Below are positions 54,060 to 63,588 of a stretch of 64,000 nt of DNA, in pieces; position 1 is the stretch's first letter, and each line of letters opens with the position of its first letter. Under the pieces are notes generated by a model that saw only the letters and a list, made by a program, of their open reading frames with translations, was not told where the DNA came from and did no database searches. Origin of the DNA: Chitinophagales bacterium (GTDB lineage Bacteria; Bacteroidota; Bacteroidia; Chitinophagales; Chitinophagaceae); assembly GCA_013298665.1 (NCBI GenBank), contig JAAFIK010000005.1, positions 92,895 through 156,894 of the forward strand. The letters run 5' to 3'. The position numbers were made by a program, and so were the translations under genes.

Positions 54060-55592
54060 TTAATAACCAGGATTTTGTTTCAGGTTCGGATTGGCAGCCA
54101 GTTGTTCATTCGGAATAGGGAACAACAGGTATTTGTTATCCGAAACACCGGGCTTCAGTTGCTTGGCCAGGAGGAATTTTCCGAAACGGATCATATCCTG
54201 TCTGCGCATACCTTCCCAGTAAAACTCACGGCCTCTTTCATCAATTAAGCCATCGAGGTTGATGGAGGGAAGAGCAGCGATACCACGGGGGGTACGTACT
54301 GCATTCACCAATGCCAGGGGGGTAGTAGGGGCAACAGCCGTTGGTGTACCGCCGCGCAGAATCGCTTCAGCTTTCATCATCAGCACATCTGCATAACGGT
54401 AAAGTACTGCATCATTGTCCACATTATCACCGGAGGTATAATCCGGTGGATACTTGATCACACGGATACCCGTTACTTCCAGGTTGTTACCTGTTTCCTT
54501 CAGCGCAACAGACGGTGTAAATGCCAGCGGGTTACCCTTTCTGTCGTTCAGTGCCGTACCGTTCTGGTTGAACTGCTGACCAACCAGGAAGCCTGGCCTG
54601 ATACCAGACACGTTGGTTACACCGGGATAAGGGTTGCCGCCCCTGCGCGGATCAGCCGCATCAAACTTGCTGTAGAAATCAGACAGGGTAGTAAAGCCGT
54701 TCCAGCCACTTGGGTTCTGGTTGTAGTGCAACGTGCAGAACCATCTGCTGCGGATATTACCACTTTCTGAGCCACCAATATTCTGACCGGTAAAAATCAA
54801 CTCTGTAGAGAGCACATCGTTATTTTTGGCAAAATTGTCGAAATAATTGCTGCCGATGGAAAAACTGCCGGAACTGATGATCTGGTCTGCAAGCGCAATC
54901 ACCTGGTTCATGTCAGCCGCCGCAAAAACGGGTGCTGCCCTGTTGGTGATCACCCCCTTGTTCAGGTAGCACTTCATCAGCAATACCCTTGCCGCATTTT
55001 TGTTGGCTCTGCCCGCAGGGCCTGTGGGCAGGTCGTTGATGATGGCATTTACTTCAGCGATGATATAATCCAGCGCTTCTGTGCCTACACGAACCTTGGG
55101 GTCGTCGAGCGGACTACCTCCGGGTTCGCGGTAAGGACACTGGTTCCAGCCATCCAGCCAGGCAAAGTTTGCATAAGCCCTGAGGAAGCGGGCTTCAGCC
55201 TGCTGTTGGGCAGTGGCACTGAAGCTGGGGCGCAGCAGATCTGTTGCGTTGAAGATCACTTTACCAAATTCATTATACGTATCCCTTACAAATCCATGAT
55301 CTGCATCCCATTTGTGGTTATGCAGTACACGCCAGATACCGTTGTCATCCCAGTCACCACCACGTGTGGGGCCTACCACTTCATCAGAAGTATGTTCCTG
55401 CAAAGCCCAGAACCTGTCCTGTCCCTGTACTGGATTACGCAAAGCATCGTAAGTCGCTTTAAGTACGGAAGCGGCAGTACCACCCCCTCCTTGCCCTGAA
55501 ACGCTGGCATTCAGCTTTTCTTCGAGCTTAGTACAACCGGTGAAGGCTATACCAAGGCTGGCAAGTACGATAACAACCTTATTCTTTTTCAT
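54060..55592 (-). CDS. SusD/RagB-family glycan-binding lipoprotein
   Basis: The 510-residue protein starts MKKNKVVIVLASLGIAFTGC (lipobox Cys20). The SusD fold is shown by its TPR-like helical region with ALQEHTSDEVVGPTRGGDWDDNG and FLRAYANFAWLDGWNQCPYREPG (the classical RAxAYFxLxxxWGxxP region), and the end VRTPRGIAALP, LIDERGREFYWEGMRRQDMIRFGKFL and FPIPNEQLAANPNLKQNPGY, which are highly typical. It pairs with the SusC protein encoded 27 bp upstream to bind glycans or other nutrients at the cell surface. Confidence 0.97.
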   Translation of the reverse strand: MKKNKVVIVLASLGIAFTGCTKLEEKLNASVSGQGGGGTAASVLKATYDALRNPVQGQDRFWALQEHTSDEVVGPTRGGDWDDNGIWRVLHNHKWDADHGFVRDTYNEFGKVIFNATDLLRPSFSATAQQQAEARFLRAYANFAWLDGWNQCPYREPGGSPLDDPKVRVGTEALDYIIAEVNAIINDLPTGPAGRANKNAARVLLMKCYLNKGVITNRAAPVFAAADMNQVIALADQIISSGSFSIGSNYFDNFAKNNDVLSTELIFTGQNIGGSESGNIRSRWFCTLHYNQNPSGWNGFTTLSDFYSKFDAADPRRGGNPYPGVTNVSGIRPGFLVGQQFNQNGTALNDRKGNPLAFTPSVALKETGNNLEVTGIRVIKYPPDYTSGDNVDNDAVLYRYADVLMMKAEAILRGGTPTAVAPTTPLALVNAVRTPRGIAALPSINLDGLIDERGREFYWEGMRRQDMIRFGKFLLAKQLKPGVSDNKYLLFPIPNEQLAANPNLKQNPGY

Positions 55593-55619
55593 ATTCTTTA
55601 TTAATTTATACGGTAGTGA

Positions 55620-58613
55620 TTATAATGTAAAATTGAAACCAAAGTTAAATGCCCTTGCACTTGGATATGGAGAGTACTCTATACCAAAAGAAGGAATACC
55701 ATTGATGTTCTTATCCACGTTTACCTCAGGATCAAACCCGGTGAATTTGGTAATCACGAACAGGTTCTGACCCGTAATAAACAGGTTGGCACCTTTGATC
55801 ACTTTACCGATATTACCCAGGCTGTAGCTCAATGTGGCATTGGCTAAACGGAAGTAATCTCCTTTTTCGAGATAGCGGGTAGAAGTCGTGATCGGGCTGC
55901 TGGTGGCTTCACGCGGAGACAGCGACAATAGTGCTTTGGCAATGTTCCTGCTGCCCAGATTGTTGATCGGCAATACCGCATTTGCAGTATTGTTATACAC
56001 TTTATGACCGAAAGCACCGTTCATATTGATTTCAAGGTTAAACTTCTTGTAACCAACGCTGGTAGACAACCCGAGCAACTGTGTTGGGTTGGCACTACCG
56101 GCATAAATAAAGGTGGCGCCATCGTCAGCAAGTTTCGCTTGTCCGTTTGCATCAATGCCCTGGAAGTCCCTTACATAGAACACATTCAGCGGTTGTCCGT
56201 TGATCATCCTTTGTACAAAGGCATTACTCAAACCCTGTCCGTTGATCTCACCAGTCCGGAGCGGGCCGCTAAGGCCATTAACAACGTTCTTCTGGAAAGT
56301 GGTATTGATGCCAAATGTCCAGGTGAAATCCTTTTTCTTGATGATGGTGGCATTCAGTGCAATTTCCACACCCTTATTCTCGATAACACCAGCAACATTC
56401 TTCCATATCCTTGTACCGGGAGAAGGCTGGGCTGCATCAAGACTCACGATCAGGTCTTTTGTCTTTTTATTGAAGTAATCGATGGTACCGGTCAGGCGGT
56501 TACCGAGGATGGCGAAATCAATACCCGCATTAAATTGCTGATCGGTCTGCCATTTCAGGTCAGGGTTGGCGAAAGAAGACTGTTCCAATGCACCCGGACC
56601 GGAAGCAACAAAACGTGTTTGAGCCGACCCTGCGGGGAACTCCTGGTTACCCGTTTGTCCCCAACCTGCACGTACTTTAAGGTTGTCGATCTTGCTTACC
56701 TTGAAGAAAGACTCATCGCTGAGGTTCCAGGCAGCAGAGAAAGAGGGGAAATAACCATAACGGTTGTTTGCACCAAACTTGCTCGAACCATCCGCACGTA
56801 AAGTAGCGGTAAGCAAATACCTGTTTTTATACCCTACGGTTGCACGGCCAAAATAAGATTGGAGTTCACTGGTAGGATCAAAGAATGACGTACTTACGCG
56901 TGTACCCTGTGCAGAGAAGCCCAATGCGTTGTAATAAGGGAAATTGAAGTCATCAAACTCACGACCCGCTTCTGCTGAACCTTTATTGTCAAACTTCAGG
57001 TATTCATACCCTACTAATGCATTCAGGTTCAGGTCCTTGTTCAGTTGCTTGTTGTAGTTCAGCGTATGAGTGATCTGGCGGGTAATCAGTTCTGCGTTAC
57101 TCACACGTCCCCAGCCACCTTTTTTGTTGTTGGCGGGCTCAGACTGGAAACCTTCCATATTGATATAACTCCTGATCTGTTGCTTACGGATACCCGTGCT
57201 GTAATTTACGCTGATCATCATTTTATATTCCAGCTCGTTGGTAATTTTGTAAGAAGGGGAGATGTTGGCAAGTACAGTACTAACGGTAGCGAGGTCATCA
57301 AAAGCTTCAGAATAAGCCAATGGGTTGATCTCAGAACCGCCCTGGTCGATATCCAATGCACCATTGGGTTTGCGCAACGGCTTGGTAGGGTTCCACTGAA
57401 GGGCTGCACCAACGATGCTGCCACGGAAACCCGCCTTGTTTGAGATGGGCGCAACAGTTTCAATATTCTGGTTGGCCGTTACCCCGACATCAAGTCCCAG
57501 CCTTTTGTTTTCAAGAAAACGCAGGTTGCTGTTGAAGTTGAGTGAGTATTTTTTAAAACTGGTTTTACGGATAATACCCTTTTGATCAAGATAACCGAGT
57601 GACACACGATAACGATTGTCCTGGTTACCAGACCCCATCGCAATATTATAGCTTTGTGTACTTCCGCGCTGCAGGATGGCATCAAGTGCATCTACATTGC
57701 CACCAAAATTACCACTGGTGATACCATAATCAGTAAGCGCCTTACGGTATTCATCACCACTCAGGTAATCATACCTCCTGGCAATTTTACTCGTTCCGAA
57801 AGTAGCGTTAAACTCTAATTTGGGCGTACCGCTCTGGCCACGCTTGGTGGTAATCAGTACTACACCATTGGAACCACGGGAACCATATATGGCTGTTGCG
57901 GATGCATCTTTCAGGATATCAATAGACGCAATGTCATTGGGATTCAGGAAGTTAAGCGGGTTGCCTTCCGGCAAACCACCAAGACCAAGATCACCTTCAA
58001 TATTTCCGCCGGGGCGGGCAGTACGGCCATCCAAAGGCACCCCATCCACTACAAAAAGTGGCTGGCTACCGGCACGGATAGAAGCAGAACCACGGATCCG
58101 GAAGGCAGAACCACTACCTGGCGCGCCACTGTTTTGTGTGATCTGAACACCAGATACCTTACCCTGGATCAATTGATCCGCAGCAATAACCGGCCCTTTG
58201 TTAAAATCCTTTGCTTTTACCGAAGCTACAGCACCGGTAAGGTCTTTTTTACGGCTGGAGCCGTAACCCACCACAACCACTTCACCGATAGAGGCATTGT
58301 TGGTTTTGAGGGAAACCTCTACCGCATCTTTACCGGCAATGGATACCTCCTGTGTCTCATAACCCACACCCGACACGGTGAGGCTTGCAGTACCAGCGGG
58401 TACCGTAAGACGGAAACTACCATCGGCACTCGTCTGAGTACCCGATCTGCTTCCCTTAACCGTAACGGAAATGTTGGGAATTGACGCACCATCTTTGGCG
58501 TCAATAACCCGGCCTGAAATTGTTTTGTTCTGTGCCTGGGAGGTAAGCGACCCCAAGAGCAGCAGGAAGAACCCGAGCAGGCACTTCAAACGCAATCGTA
58601 ATAAAGCAGTCAT
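55620..58613 (-). CDS. SusC/RagA-family TonB-linked outer-membrane transporter
   Basis: The start at 58613 (MTALLRLRLKCLLGFFLLLLGSLTSQAQ) gives a good signal peptide; the ATG at 58658 is too far upstream. The 997-residue protein has a carboxypeptidase-like domain (TISGRVIDAKDGASIPNISVTVKG), the SusC signature VVVVGYGSSRKKDLTGAVASV, a plug (FRIRGSASIRAGSQPLFVVDGVPLDG, IDILKDASATAIYGSRGSNGVVLITTKRG) and a beta-barrel ending FNFGFNFTL. It imports a glycan or similar nutrient with SusD. The region upstream contains the operator and regulator of a LacI-type gene. Confidence 0.97.
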   Translation of the reverse strand: MTALLRLRLKCLLGFFLLLLGSLTSQAQNKTISGRVIDAKDGASIPNISVTVKGSRSGTQTSADGSFRLTVPAGTASLTVSGVGYETQEVSIAGKDAVEVSLKTNNASIGEVVVVGYGSSRKKDLTGAVASVKAKDFNKGPVIAADQLIQGKVSGVQITQNSGAPGSGSAFRIRGSASIRAGSQPLFVVDGVPLDGRTARPGGNIEGDLGLGGLPEGNPLNFLNPNDIASIDILKDASATAIYGSRGSNGVVLITTKRGQSGTPKLEFNATFGTSKIARRYDYLSGDEYRKALTDYGITSGNFGGNVDALDAILQRGSTQSYNIAMGSGNQDNRYRVSLGYLDQKGIIRKTSFKKYSLNFNSNLRFLENKRLGLDVGVTANQNIETVAPISNKAGFRGSIVGAALQWNPTKPLRKPNGALDIDQGGSEINPLAYSEAFDDLATVSTVLANISPSYKITNELEYKMMISVNYSTGIRKQQIRSYINMEGFQSEPANNKKGGWGRVSNAELITRQITHTLNYNKQLNKDLNLNALVGYEYLKFDNKGSAEAGREFDDFNFPYYNALGFSAQGTRVSTSFFDPTSELQSYFGRATVGYKNRYLLTATLRADGSSKFGANNRYGYFPSFSAAWNLSDESFFKVSKIDNLKVRAGWGQTGNQEFPAGSAQTRFVASGPGALEQSSFANPDLKWQTDQQFNAGIDFAILGNRLTGTIDYFNKKTKDLIVSLDAAQPSPGTRIWKNVAGVIENKGVEIALNATIIKKKDFTWTFGINTTFQKNVVNGLSGPLRTGEINGQGLSNAFVQRMINGQPLNVFYVRDFQGIDANGQAKLADDGATFIYAGSANPTQLLGLSTSVGYKKFNLEINMNGAFGHKVYNNTANAVLPINNLGSRNIAKALLSLSPREATSSPITTSTRYLEKGDYFRLANATLSYSLGNIGKVIKGANLFITGQNLFVITKFTGFDPEVNVDKNINGIPSFGIEYSPYPSARAFNFGFNFTL

Positions 58614-58837
58614 ACTTGTTTGGTTTAAATTTTGGTTGTGATGTATTATATAAGACAATTATTTTTTACAAAATGATGCTCAGCAATGCAGGAAAGTTAA
58701 TATACCGGGAAGAGAACCCGGAAAACTTAGCAAACAACCGCTGGTACATCCAATAATACTTAAACCACTATTAATTAATGATTTACAGAACATTTAGTTC
58801 AGCAATTTGATGTATTTTTTCCATCGAAATAGTAGGA

Positions 58838-58845
58838 TATACTTG
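58838..58845 (+). promoter_or_regulatory. -7-like box TATACTTG of the LacI-type regulator gene
   Basis: TATACTTG matches TAnnTTTG at seven of eight positions and its last base is the first base of the palindromic operator, so regulator binding should block transcription from it. Confidence 0.45.
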
Positions 58846-58868
58846 CAAACGGTTGCGCAACCGTTTGC
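58845..58868. promoter_or_regulatory. 24-bp perfect palindromic operator, LacI type
   Basis: The half-site GCAAACGGTTGC is followed directly by its exact reverse complement, with a central CG as in LacI-family operators. It lies 60 bp upstream of the regulator start and 231 bp upstream of the susC start in the 58614-58927 gap. Autoregulation of the regulator and control of susCD are the natural reading. Confidence 0.75.
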
Positions 58869-58927
58869 GGTTAATAAAATGTTATTTTTTTTAGTAGCTT
58901 CACGGCGTTAAACAAAATCAGCAACAA

Positions 58928-59920
58928 GTGCCAAGAATTACCATAAAAGACATAGCCCGGAAATTAAACATCAATCCTTCAACCGTTTCACGGGCACTGA
59001 GGGACAGACCCGATGTAAGTGCAGAACTCAAACAGGAGATCCGGAAACTGGCCGATAAACTGGGCTATAAACCCAACTATATGGCCATCAACCTGCGCAG
59101 TGGAAAGAGCCACACGATTGGGCTGATCATACCCGAGATATCCATGTTCTTCTTTCCCTCTGTTATCAAGGCCATCGAAGAAGAAGCCCATACCCGGGGC
59201 TACAATCTGCTCGTACTTCATTCCAACGACAGCATCGACCGCGAAATTGAAAATGCGGAGATCTGCGCCCATGCCGGTGTGGATGGCGTGCTCGTCTCCC
59301 TCACCCGCCAGAGCAGCGATATCGAACATTTCCAGGAATTGTCTGGTGCAGGGGTACCGATCGTTTATTTTGATAAGATCCTGCAGAACACAGAAAGCCA
59401 TAAAGTTGTTATACCCGGCGCACAAGCCGCTGAAATTGCCGTAAAAAAACTCATCGGGCTCAAACGCAAAACCCCGAAGATCACCGGGATTTTTGGCGAT
59501 GAGCGGCTCTTTATTACCCAGGATCGCGTAGAGGGTTTCCGGAAAGCAATGCTGGACAGTAAGCTGGAGATGGGGGCGGGAGATATCCTTTTTGCAAAAA
59601 ATGCCGCAGAAGCGGAAGAACAATTTGCCCGCCTCTGGCAGCAGCCGGTAAAACCAGGTGCGCTTTTTATAATGAGCGATGAAATCCTCTCAGGTGTTAT
59701 AAAGGCGGCGAATAAAATAGGCCTGCACATTCCCAACGATATACCCGTCATGGCCCTCAGCGATGGCCTCCTGCCACAGTTGTTGCCCAATCATATCCCC
59801 TATGTGGAAACTTCGGGGTATGCACTTGGCAAAACGGCTTCTGCCCTCCTCTTCAGCCTCATCGCCGGAATGCCCATCCTTCCCGATCTTCACCATATTG
59901 ACACCCCCTATATTGAGTAA
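58928..59920 (+). CDS. LacI-family transcriptional regulator
   Basis: The start is a GTG at 58928 (MPRITIKDIARKLNINPSTVSRALRDRPDVSAELKQEI), which encodes a classical LacI helix-turn-helix with the hinge region KPNYMAINLRSGKSHTIGLIIPEI. The 330-residue protein then has the periplasmic-binding-protein-like sensor domain (residues about 60-330: GVDGVLVSLTRQS, GVPIVYFDKIL, ITGIFGDERLFITQDRVEGF, PGALFIMSDEILSGVIKAANKIGLHIPNDIPVMAL). It is divergent from susC and has a palindromic operator beside its promoter, so it is the likely sugar-responsive regulator of the locus. Confidence 0.95.
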   Translation: MPRITIKDIARKLNINPSTVSRALRDRPDVSAELKQEIRKLADKLGYKPNYMAINLRSGKSHTIGLIIPEISMFFFPSVIKAIEEEAHTRGYNLLVLHSNDSIDREIENAEICAHAGVDGVLVSLTRQSSDIEHFQELSGAGVPIVYFDKILQNTESHKVVIPGAQAAEIAVKKLIGLKRKTPKITGIFGDERLFITQDRVEGFRKAMLDSKLEMGAGDILFAKNAAEAEEQFARLWQQPVKPGALFIMSDEILSGVIKAANKIGLHIPNDIPVMALSDGLLPQLLPNHIPYVETSGYALGKTASALLFSLIAGMPILPDLHHIDTPYIE

Positions 59921-60045
59921 TATTGAGCAATAACGGAGCAGGATCAAGTTACCGTTACAGGGCATCTTTCCCGTAGCAGCCCCGAGGTTACCCCGAGGTA
60001 ACCCCGTAGTAAAGCCGAGGGTTACCCGTCTAAGCCCGTCTTTTC

Positions 60046-60080
60046 CCAGTACCCAGTACCGAGTACCAAGTACTGAGTAC
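60046..60080. repeat. Five 7-bp AGTAC-type repeats
   Basis: CCAGTAC, CCAGTAC, CGAGTAC, CAAGTAC and TGAGTAC follow one another in the 59921-60200 gap. Upstream, GAGGTTACCCC/GAGGTAACCCC form a looser repeat. The stretch 60102-60126 matches 46110-46134 at 23 of 25 positions. No gene is seen in the gap. Confidence 0.7.
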
Positions 60081-60200
60081 TTAGCTTCCCCCTCCTGCTA
60101 CCTGCTACTCCTTCTCCTGCTACTATCCGGCAAGTACTTTTAGTCCCCCAATACAGCGTTTTTTCGTAATTTCCCGTCTTATTCCTGTCAAATCACGTTC

Positions 60201-63200
60201 ATGAAGAAGCTGTTGCCCGTTATTATCCTGCTGCTGATCCTCAGCCCTGACGTCATGGCCTCCCATACCAAGGGTGGCTGGATGTATTATGAATACCTCG
60301 GACAGGGCATCATTGAACCAGCCAAACTCCGCTACAAAGTGGTACTCAACCTCTATATGATCTGCAACCCCAGCTCCGGTCAGTTGGACGACCCCATCAA
60401 CTTCTCCATTTTTGATGGTGGCAATAATACCTTTCTCCAGAATACTTCTGTAGCCATTGCCACCAACAGCAATACACAAAACTGTACATTGGTATCCTGC
60501 CATGAATGTATTTCACCCATACCAAACATCTGCTATAAGGTGGTGACTTACGAAAAAGAGGTCGAGCTCGCTTCCAGCCTCAACGGCTATACCATATCCT
60601 GGCAACGCTGTTGCCGGATTAGCGGGTTGTCCAATATTCAGGCACCCTCCAACAACAGTGGCGCTACCTATACCATTAAAATTCCCGGCACCGGCACGGG
60701 GCTCAACGCAGAGCAAAACTCAAGTCCGAGATTTAATTTCAACGATACGGCCATTGTTTGCAACAACAGTTTTTTCTCGGTGGACTTTGGTGCCGTTGAT
60801 CCTAACGGAGATTCCCTCGTGTACTCATTTTGCGACGCCTTCAATGGCGGCTCACAATCAACGCCCACCCCAACAACGGCTACTGCCCCACCCTACAGTT
60901 CTGTCAACTATTCCGCAGGTTTCTCGGGTCTCACCCCCCTGGGCAGTGGTGCTGAAATCGACCCGCAAACAGGCATCGTAAGTGGTATCGCACCAGGTTC
61001 GGGTGAATATGTGGTAACCGTTTGCGTGGCAGAATACCGCAATGGCATCTACATCGGGCAGGCCCGTAAGGAACTGCACCTCAAAGTAGCCGACTGCTCC
61101 GTCGCCAAAGCAAGACTCGATCCTGTTTATACCACCTGCGATGGTTTCTCCCTCAGCTTTTCCAACAACGGAGGCGGAAACATCAATACCTATTTCTGGG
61201 ATTTTGGTGTTACCGGTACCCTTGATGATACGGCCAATACCGCCAACCCCACTTTTACCTTTCCCGATACCGGAAAATACCTCATCAAACTCGTGGTGAA
61301 CAGGAACTCACCCTGCGGCGACAGCACAACAGCGATCGTAAACGTTTACCCCGGTTTCTTTCCCGGGTTCACCCATACCACACCGGTCTGTATCAATACA
61401 CCGGTCAATTTCACCGATACCTCCAGAACCATTTACGGCCTTGTTGACAGTTGGCGATGGGATTTTGGTAATACCGCTGTACTCAATGATACCAGCAGGC
61501 TGCAGAACCCCTCCTATACCTACACGACAGCAGGCACCTATGTCGTTACCCTGCGGGTGACAAACAGCAAAGGCTGTGCAAAAACGGTTACGGAGAATAT
61601 AGTCGTCAGCGATCCCCCACCCATCAATATGCTTTTCCGCGACACCACTTATTGCGCATTGGATACCGTGCAACTGGGCGCAACGGGTACAGGCACTTTT
61701 ACCTGGACGCCCAATACCTTTATCATCGGTGCCAATACGGCTACACCGCAGGTCTTTCCACCCGGACCGCGCAAATACTATGTTTCACTCAATGCCAATG
61801 GTTGCATATCGCGTGATTCGGTAAACGTTAATCCCGTCAACAACCTCACCGCCGCTGTTACCGGTCCGGGGAATATCTGCGAGGAAGATACGGTTACCCT
61901 CAACGGCTCATCCAACCGGAGTAATGTAACCTGGCAATGGAGCAATCCCGCGTCTTTATCGGCGCCCAATGCCCAGCAAACCCGCGCATTCCCGTCTGTT
62001 ACAACCAATTACCTGCTCACCGTCCGCTGGGGTAAAAACTGTATTGCCACAGCCCCGAAAACGATCGTGGTGAAACCGTTAGCCGTACCTGTTGTCAGTC
62101 CATCCACCGCCATCTGCGCTGGCGGCGCTGGCGCACCCATCAGTGCATCGGGTGGCGATACCTATGCGTGGACACCCGCCACAGGTCTGAGTGCCGCCAA
62201 TATACCCAACCCCATCGCCCGGCCAACCGTAACCACCACCTACAAGGTAGCCGTAGGGGTGATTGGCTGCCCAAAACTCCGGGAAGACAGCCTGACGGTA
62301 ACCGTAAAACCACTGCCACCACTCACCCTGATCAACGATACACTCATCTGCTCCATTGATACGCTTCAACTAACTACTATGGGTACCGGCACCTATGCAT
62401 GGACACCCAACTACAACATCAGCAGTCTTACCGGCCCCAGCCCGCTCGTGAGTCCGGACGTACCCACCTGGTATTATGTTTCGCTTACTGATAATGGTTG
62501 TACCAGCAGGGATTCCGTCTTTGTAAATGTTAAACTCTTCGTCACCTTAGACGCAGGCAACGATACCACCATCTGCCGCACAGATGGCTTTTACCTCAAT
62601 ACCACCAGCGATGCACTCAGCTACAAATGGACGCCTTCCACCTATCTCGACAGGGATGATGTAAAACGCCCGCTGGCCAAGCCCCTTGCTACCATTAAAT
62701 ATTATGTTACAGCCAATATTGGCAAGTGCCAGAGCAACGATTCGGTTAATATTACCGTTATTTCCTACCCCAACGCACAGGCAGGCAACGATACCACACT
62801 CTGCCCCGGTACCTCAGGACAACTTTTTGCCAGTGGCGGTTCCAATTATTTATGGAGCCCATCTACTTTCCTCAGCGCAATAAATGCAGCCAATCCACTG
62901 GTAATCAGCCCCACAGCAAATATCCGGTATATTGTAACGGTAACAGATACCCTTGGCTGTCCCAAACCAGCCCGGGATACCGTTTGGGTAAGGCTTTATC
63001 CAAAAGTAACGGCAGACGCCGGTCCGGCAGACACCACCGTGGTACTCGGTGAACCCCTGCAACTCAATGGCAGCGGCGGCGACAATTACCTGTGGGATCC
63101 GGGTACCTGGCTTACCAGTACCATTACCGCTAACCCCGTAGCCTTGCCGCAGCAAAACATTGTATATCATTTACTCGCTACCAGTAATGCTGGTTGTGAA

Positions 63201-63515
63201 GGACGCGACAGCATCCGGGTAAAACTCTTCAATGTGGAAGCCAGTATGTACGTACCTACTGCATTCACCCCGAATACGGATGGCAATAATGATGTACTCC
63301 GCCCCATACTCCTCGGTATGAAATCGCTCGCCTACTTCAGGGTCTATAACCGGTGGGGGCAACTCCTTTTCAGCACCAGTGAAAAAGGCAAAGGATGGGA
63401 CGGGACGTTTGGCGGTCAGCCACAACAGGCAGATACCTATGTGTGGATGGCTCAGGGCGTGGATTTTAAAAATGCAACCATCACCAAAAAAGGATATGCC
63501 GTGCTGATCAGGTAG
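60201..63515 (+). CDS. PKD/Ig-like surface protein with T9SS type B (CHU_C) sorting domain
   Basis: The 1104-residue protein has a signal peptide (MKKLLPVIILLLILSPDVMA), then a Bacteroidota-specific N-terminal module starting SHTKGGWMYYEYLG that contains many cysteines (about residues 22-300), two PKD-like domains (YFWDFGVTGTLDD and WRWDFGNTAVLND), several SprB/Ig-like repeats with YAWTPATGLSAANIPNPIARP-type motifs, and the gliding-motility C-terminal domain (MYVPTAFTPNTDGNNDVLRP, FRVYNRWGQLLFSTSEKGKGWDGTFGG). It is a T9SS substrate exposed on the surface, probably an adhesin. It lies after the LacI-type regulator gene but is unlikely to belong to the sugar locus. Confidence 0.92.
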   Translation: MKKLLPVIILLLILSPDVMASHTKGGWMYYEYLGQGIIEPAKLRYKVVLNLYMICNPSSGQLDDPINFSIFDGGNNTFLQNTSVAIATNSNTQNCTLVSCHECISPIPNICYKVVTYEKEVELASSLNGYTISWQRCCRISGLSNIQAPSNNSGATYTIKIPGTGTGLNAEQNSSPRFNFNDTAIVCNNSFFSVDFGAVDPNGDSLVYSFCDAFNGGSQSTPTPTTATAPPYSSVNYSAGFSGLTPLGSGAEIDPQTGIVSGIAPGSGEYVVTVCVAEYRNGIYIGQARKELHLKVADCSVAKARLDPVYTTCDGFSLSFSNNGGGNINTYFWDFGVTGTLDDTANTANPTFTFPDTGKYLIKLVVNRNSPCGDSTTAIVNVYPGFFPGFTHTTPVCINTPVNFTDTSRTIYGLVDSWRWDFGNTAVLNDTSRLQNPSYTYTTAGTYVVTLRVTNSKGCAKTVTENIVVSDPPPINMLFRDTTYCALDTVQLGATGTGTFTWTPNTFIIGANTATPQVFPPGPRKYYVSLNANGCISRDSVNVNPVNNLTAAVTGPGNICEEDTVTLNGSSNRSNVTWQWSNPASLSAPNAQQTRAFPSVTTNYLLTVRWGKNCIATAPKTIVVKPLAVPVVSPSTAICAGGAGAPISASGGDTYAWTPATGLSAANIPNPIARPTVTTTYKVAVGVIGCPKLREDSLTVTVKPLPPLTLINDTLICSIDTLQLTTMGTGTYAWTPNYNISSLTGPSPLVSPDVPTWYYVSLTDNGCTSRDSVFVNVKLFVTLDAGNDTTICRTDGFYLNTTSDALSYKWTPSTYLDRDDVKRPLAKPLATIKYYVTANIGKCQSNDSVNITVISYPNAQAGNDTTLCPGTSGQLFASGGSNYLWSPSTFLSAINAANPLVISPTANIRYIVTVTDTLGCPKPARDTVWVRLYPKVTADAGPADTTVVLGEPLQLNGSGGDNYLWDPGTWLTSTITANPVALPQQNIVYHLLATSNAGCEGRDSIRVKLFNVEASMYVPTAFTPNTDGNNDVLRPILLGMKSLAYFRVYNRWGQLLFSTSEKGKGWDGTFGGQPQQADTYVWMAQGVDFKNATITKKGYAVLIR

Positions 63516-63575
63516 CAATAACAAACCGGTTACGGGCTTTTTTTCAACAATGCCCGTATCCTCCCGCCGCTCCTG

Positions 63576-63583
63576 TATTTTTG
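63576..63583 (+). promoter_or_regulatory. -7 box TATTTTTG before the SDR gene
   Basis: A full match to TAnnTTTG, 6 bp before the ATG at 63589, so transcription would start at or very near the start codon unless translation begins further downstream. This arrangement, with the box close to the ATG, is seen at several genes in the window. Confidence 0.45.
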
Positions 63584-63588
63584 CAGGT

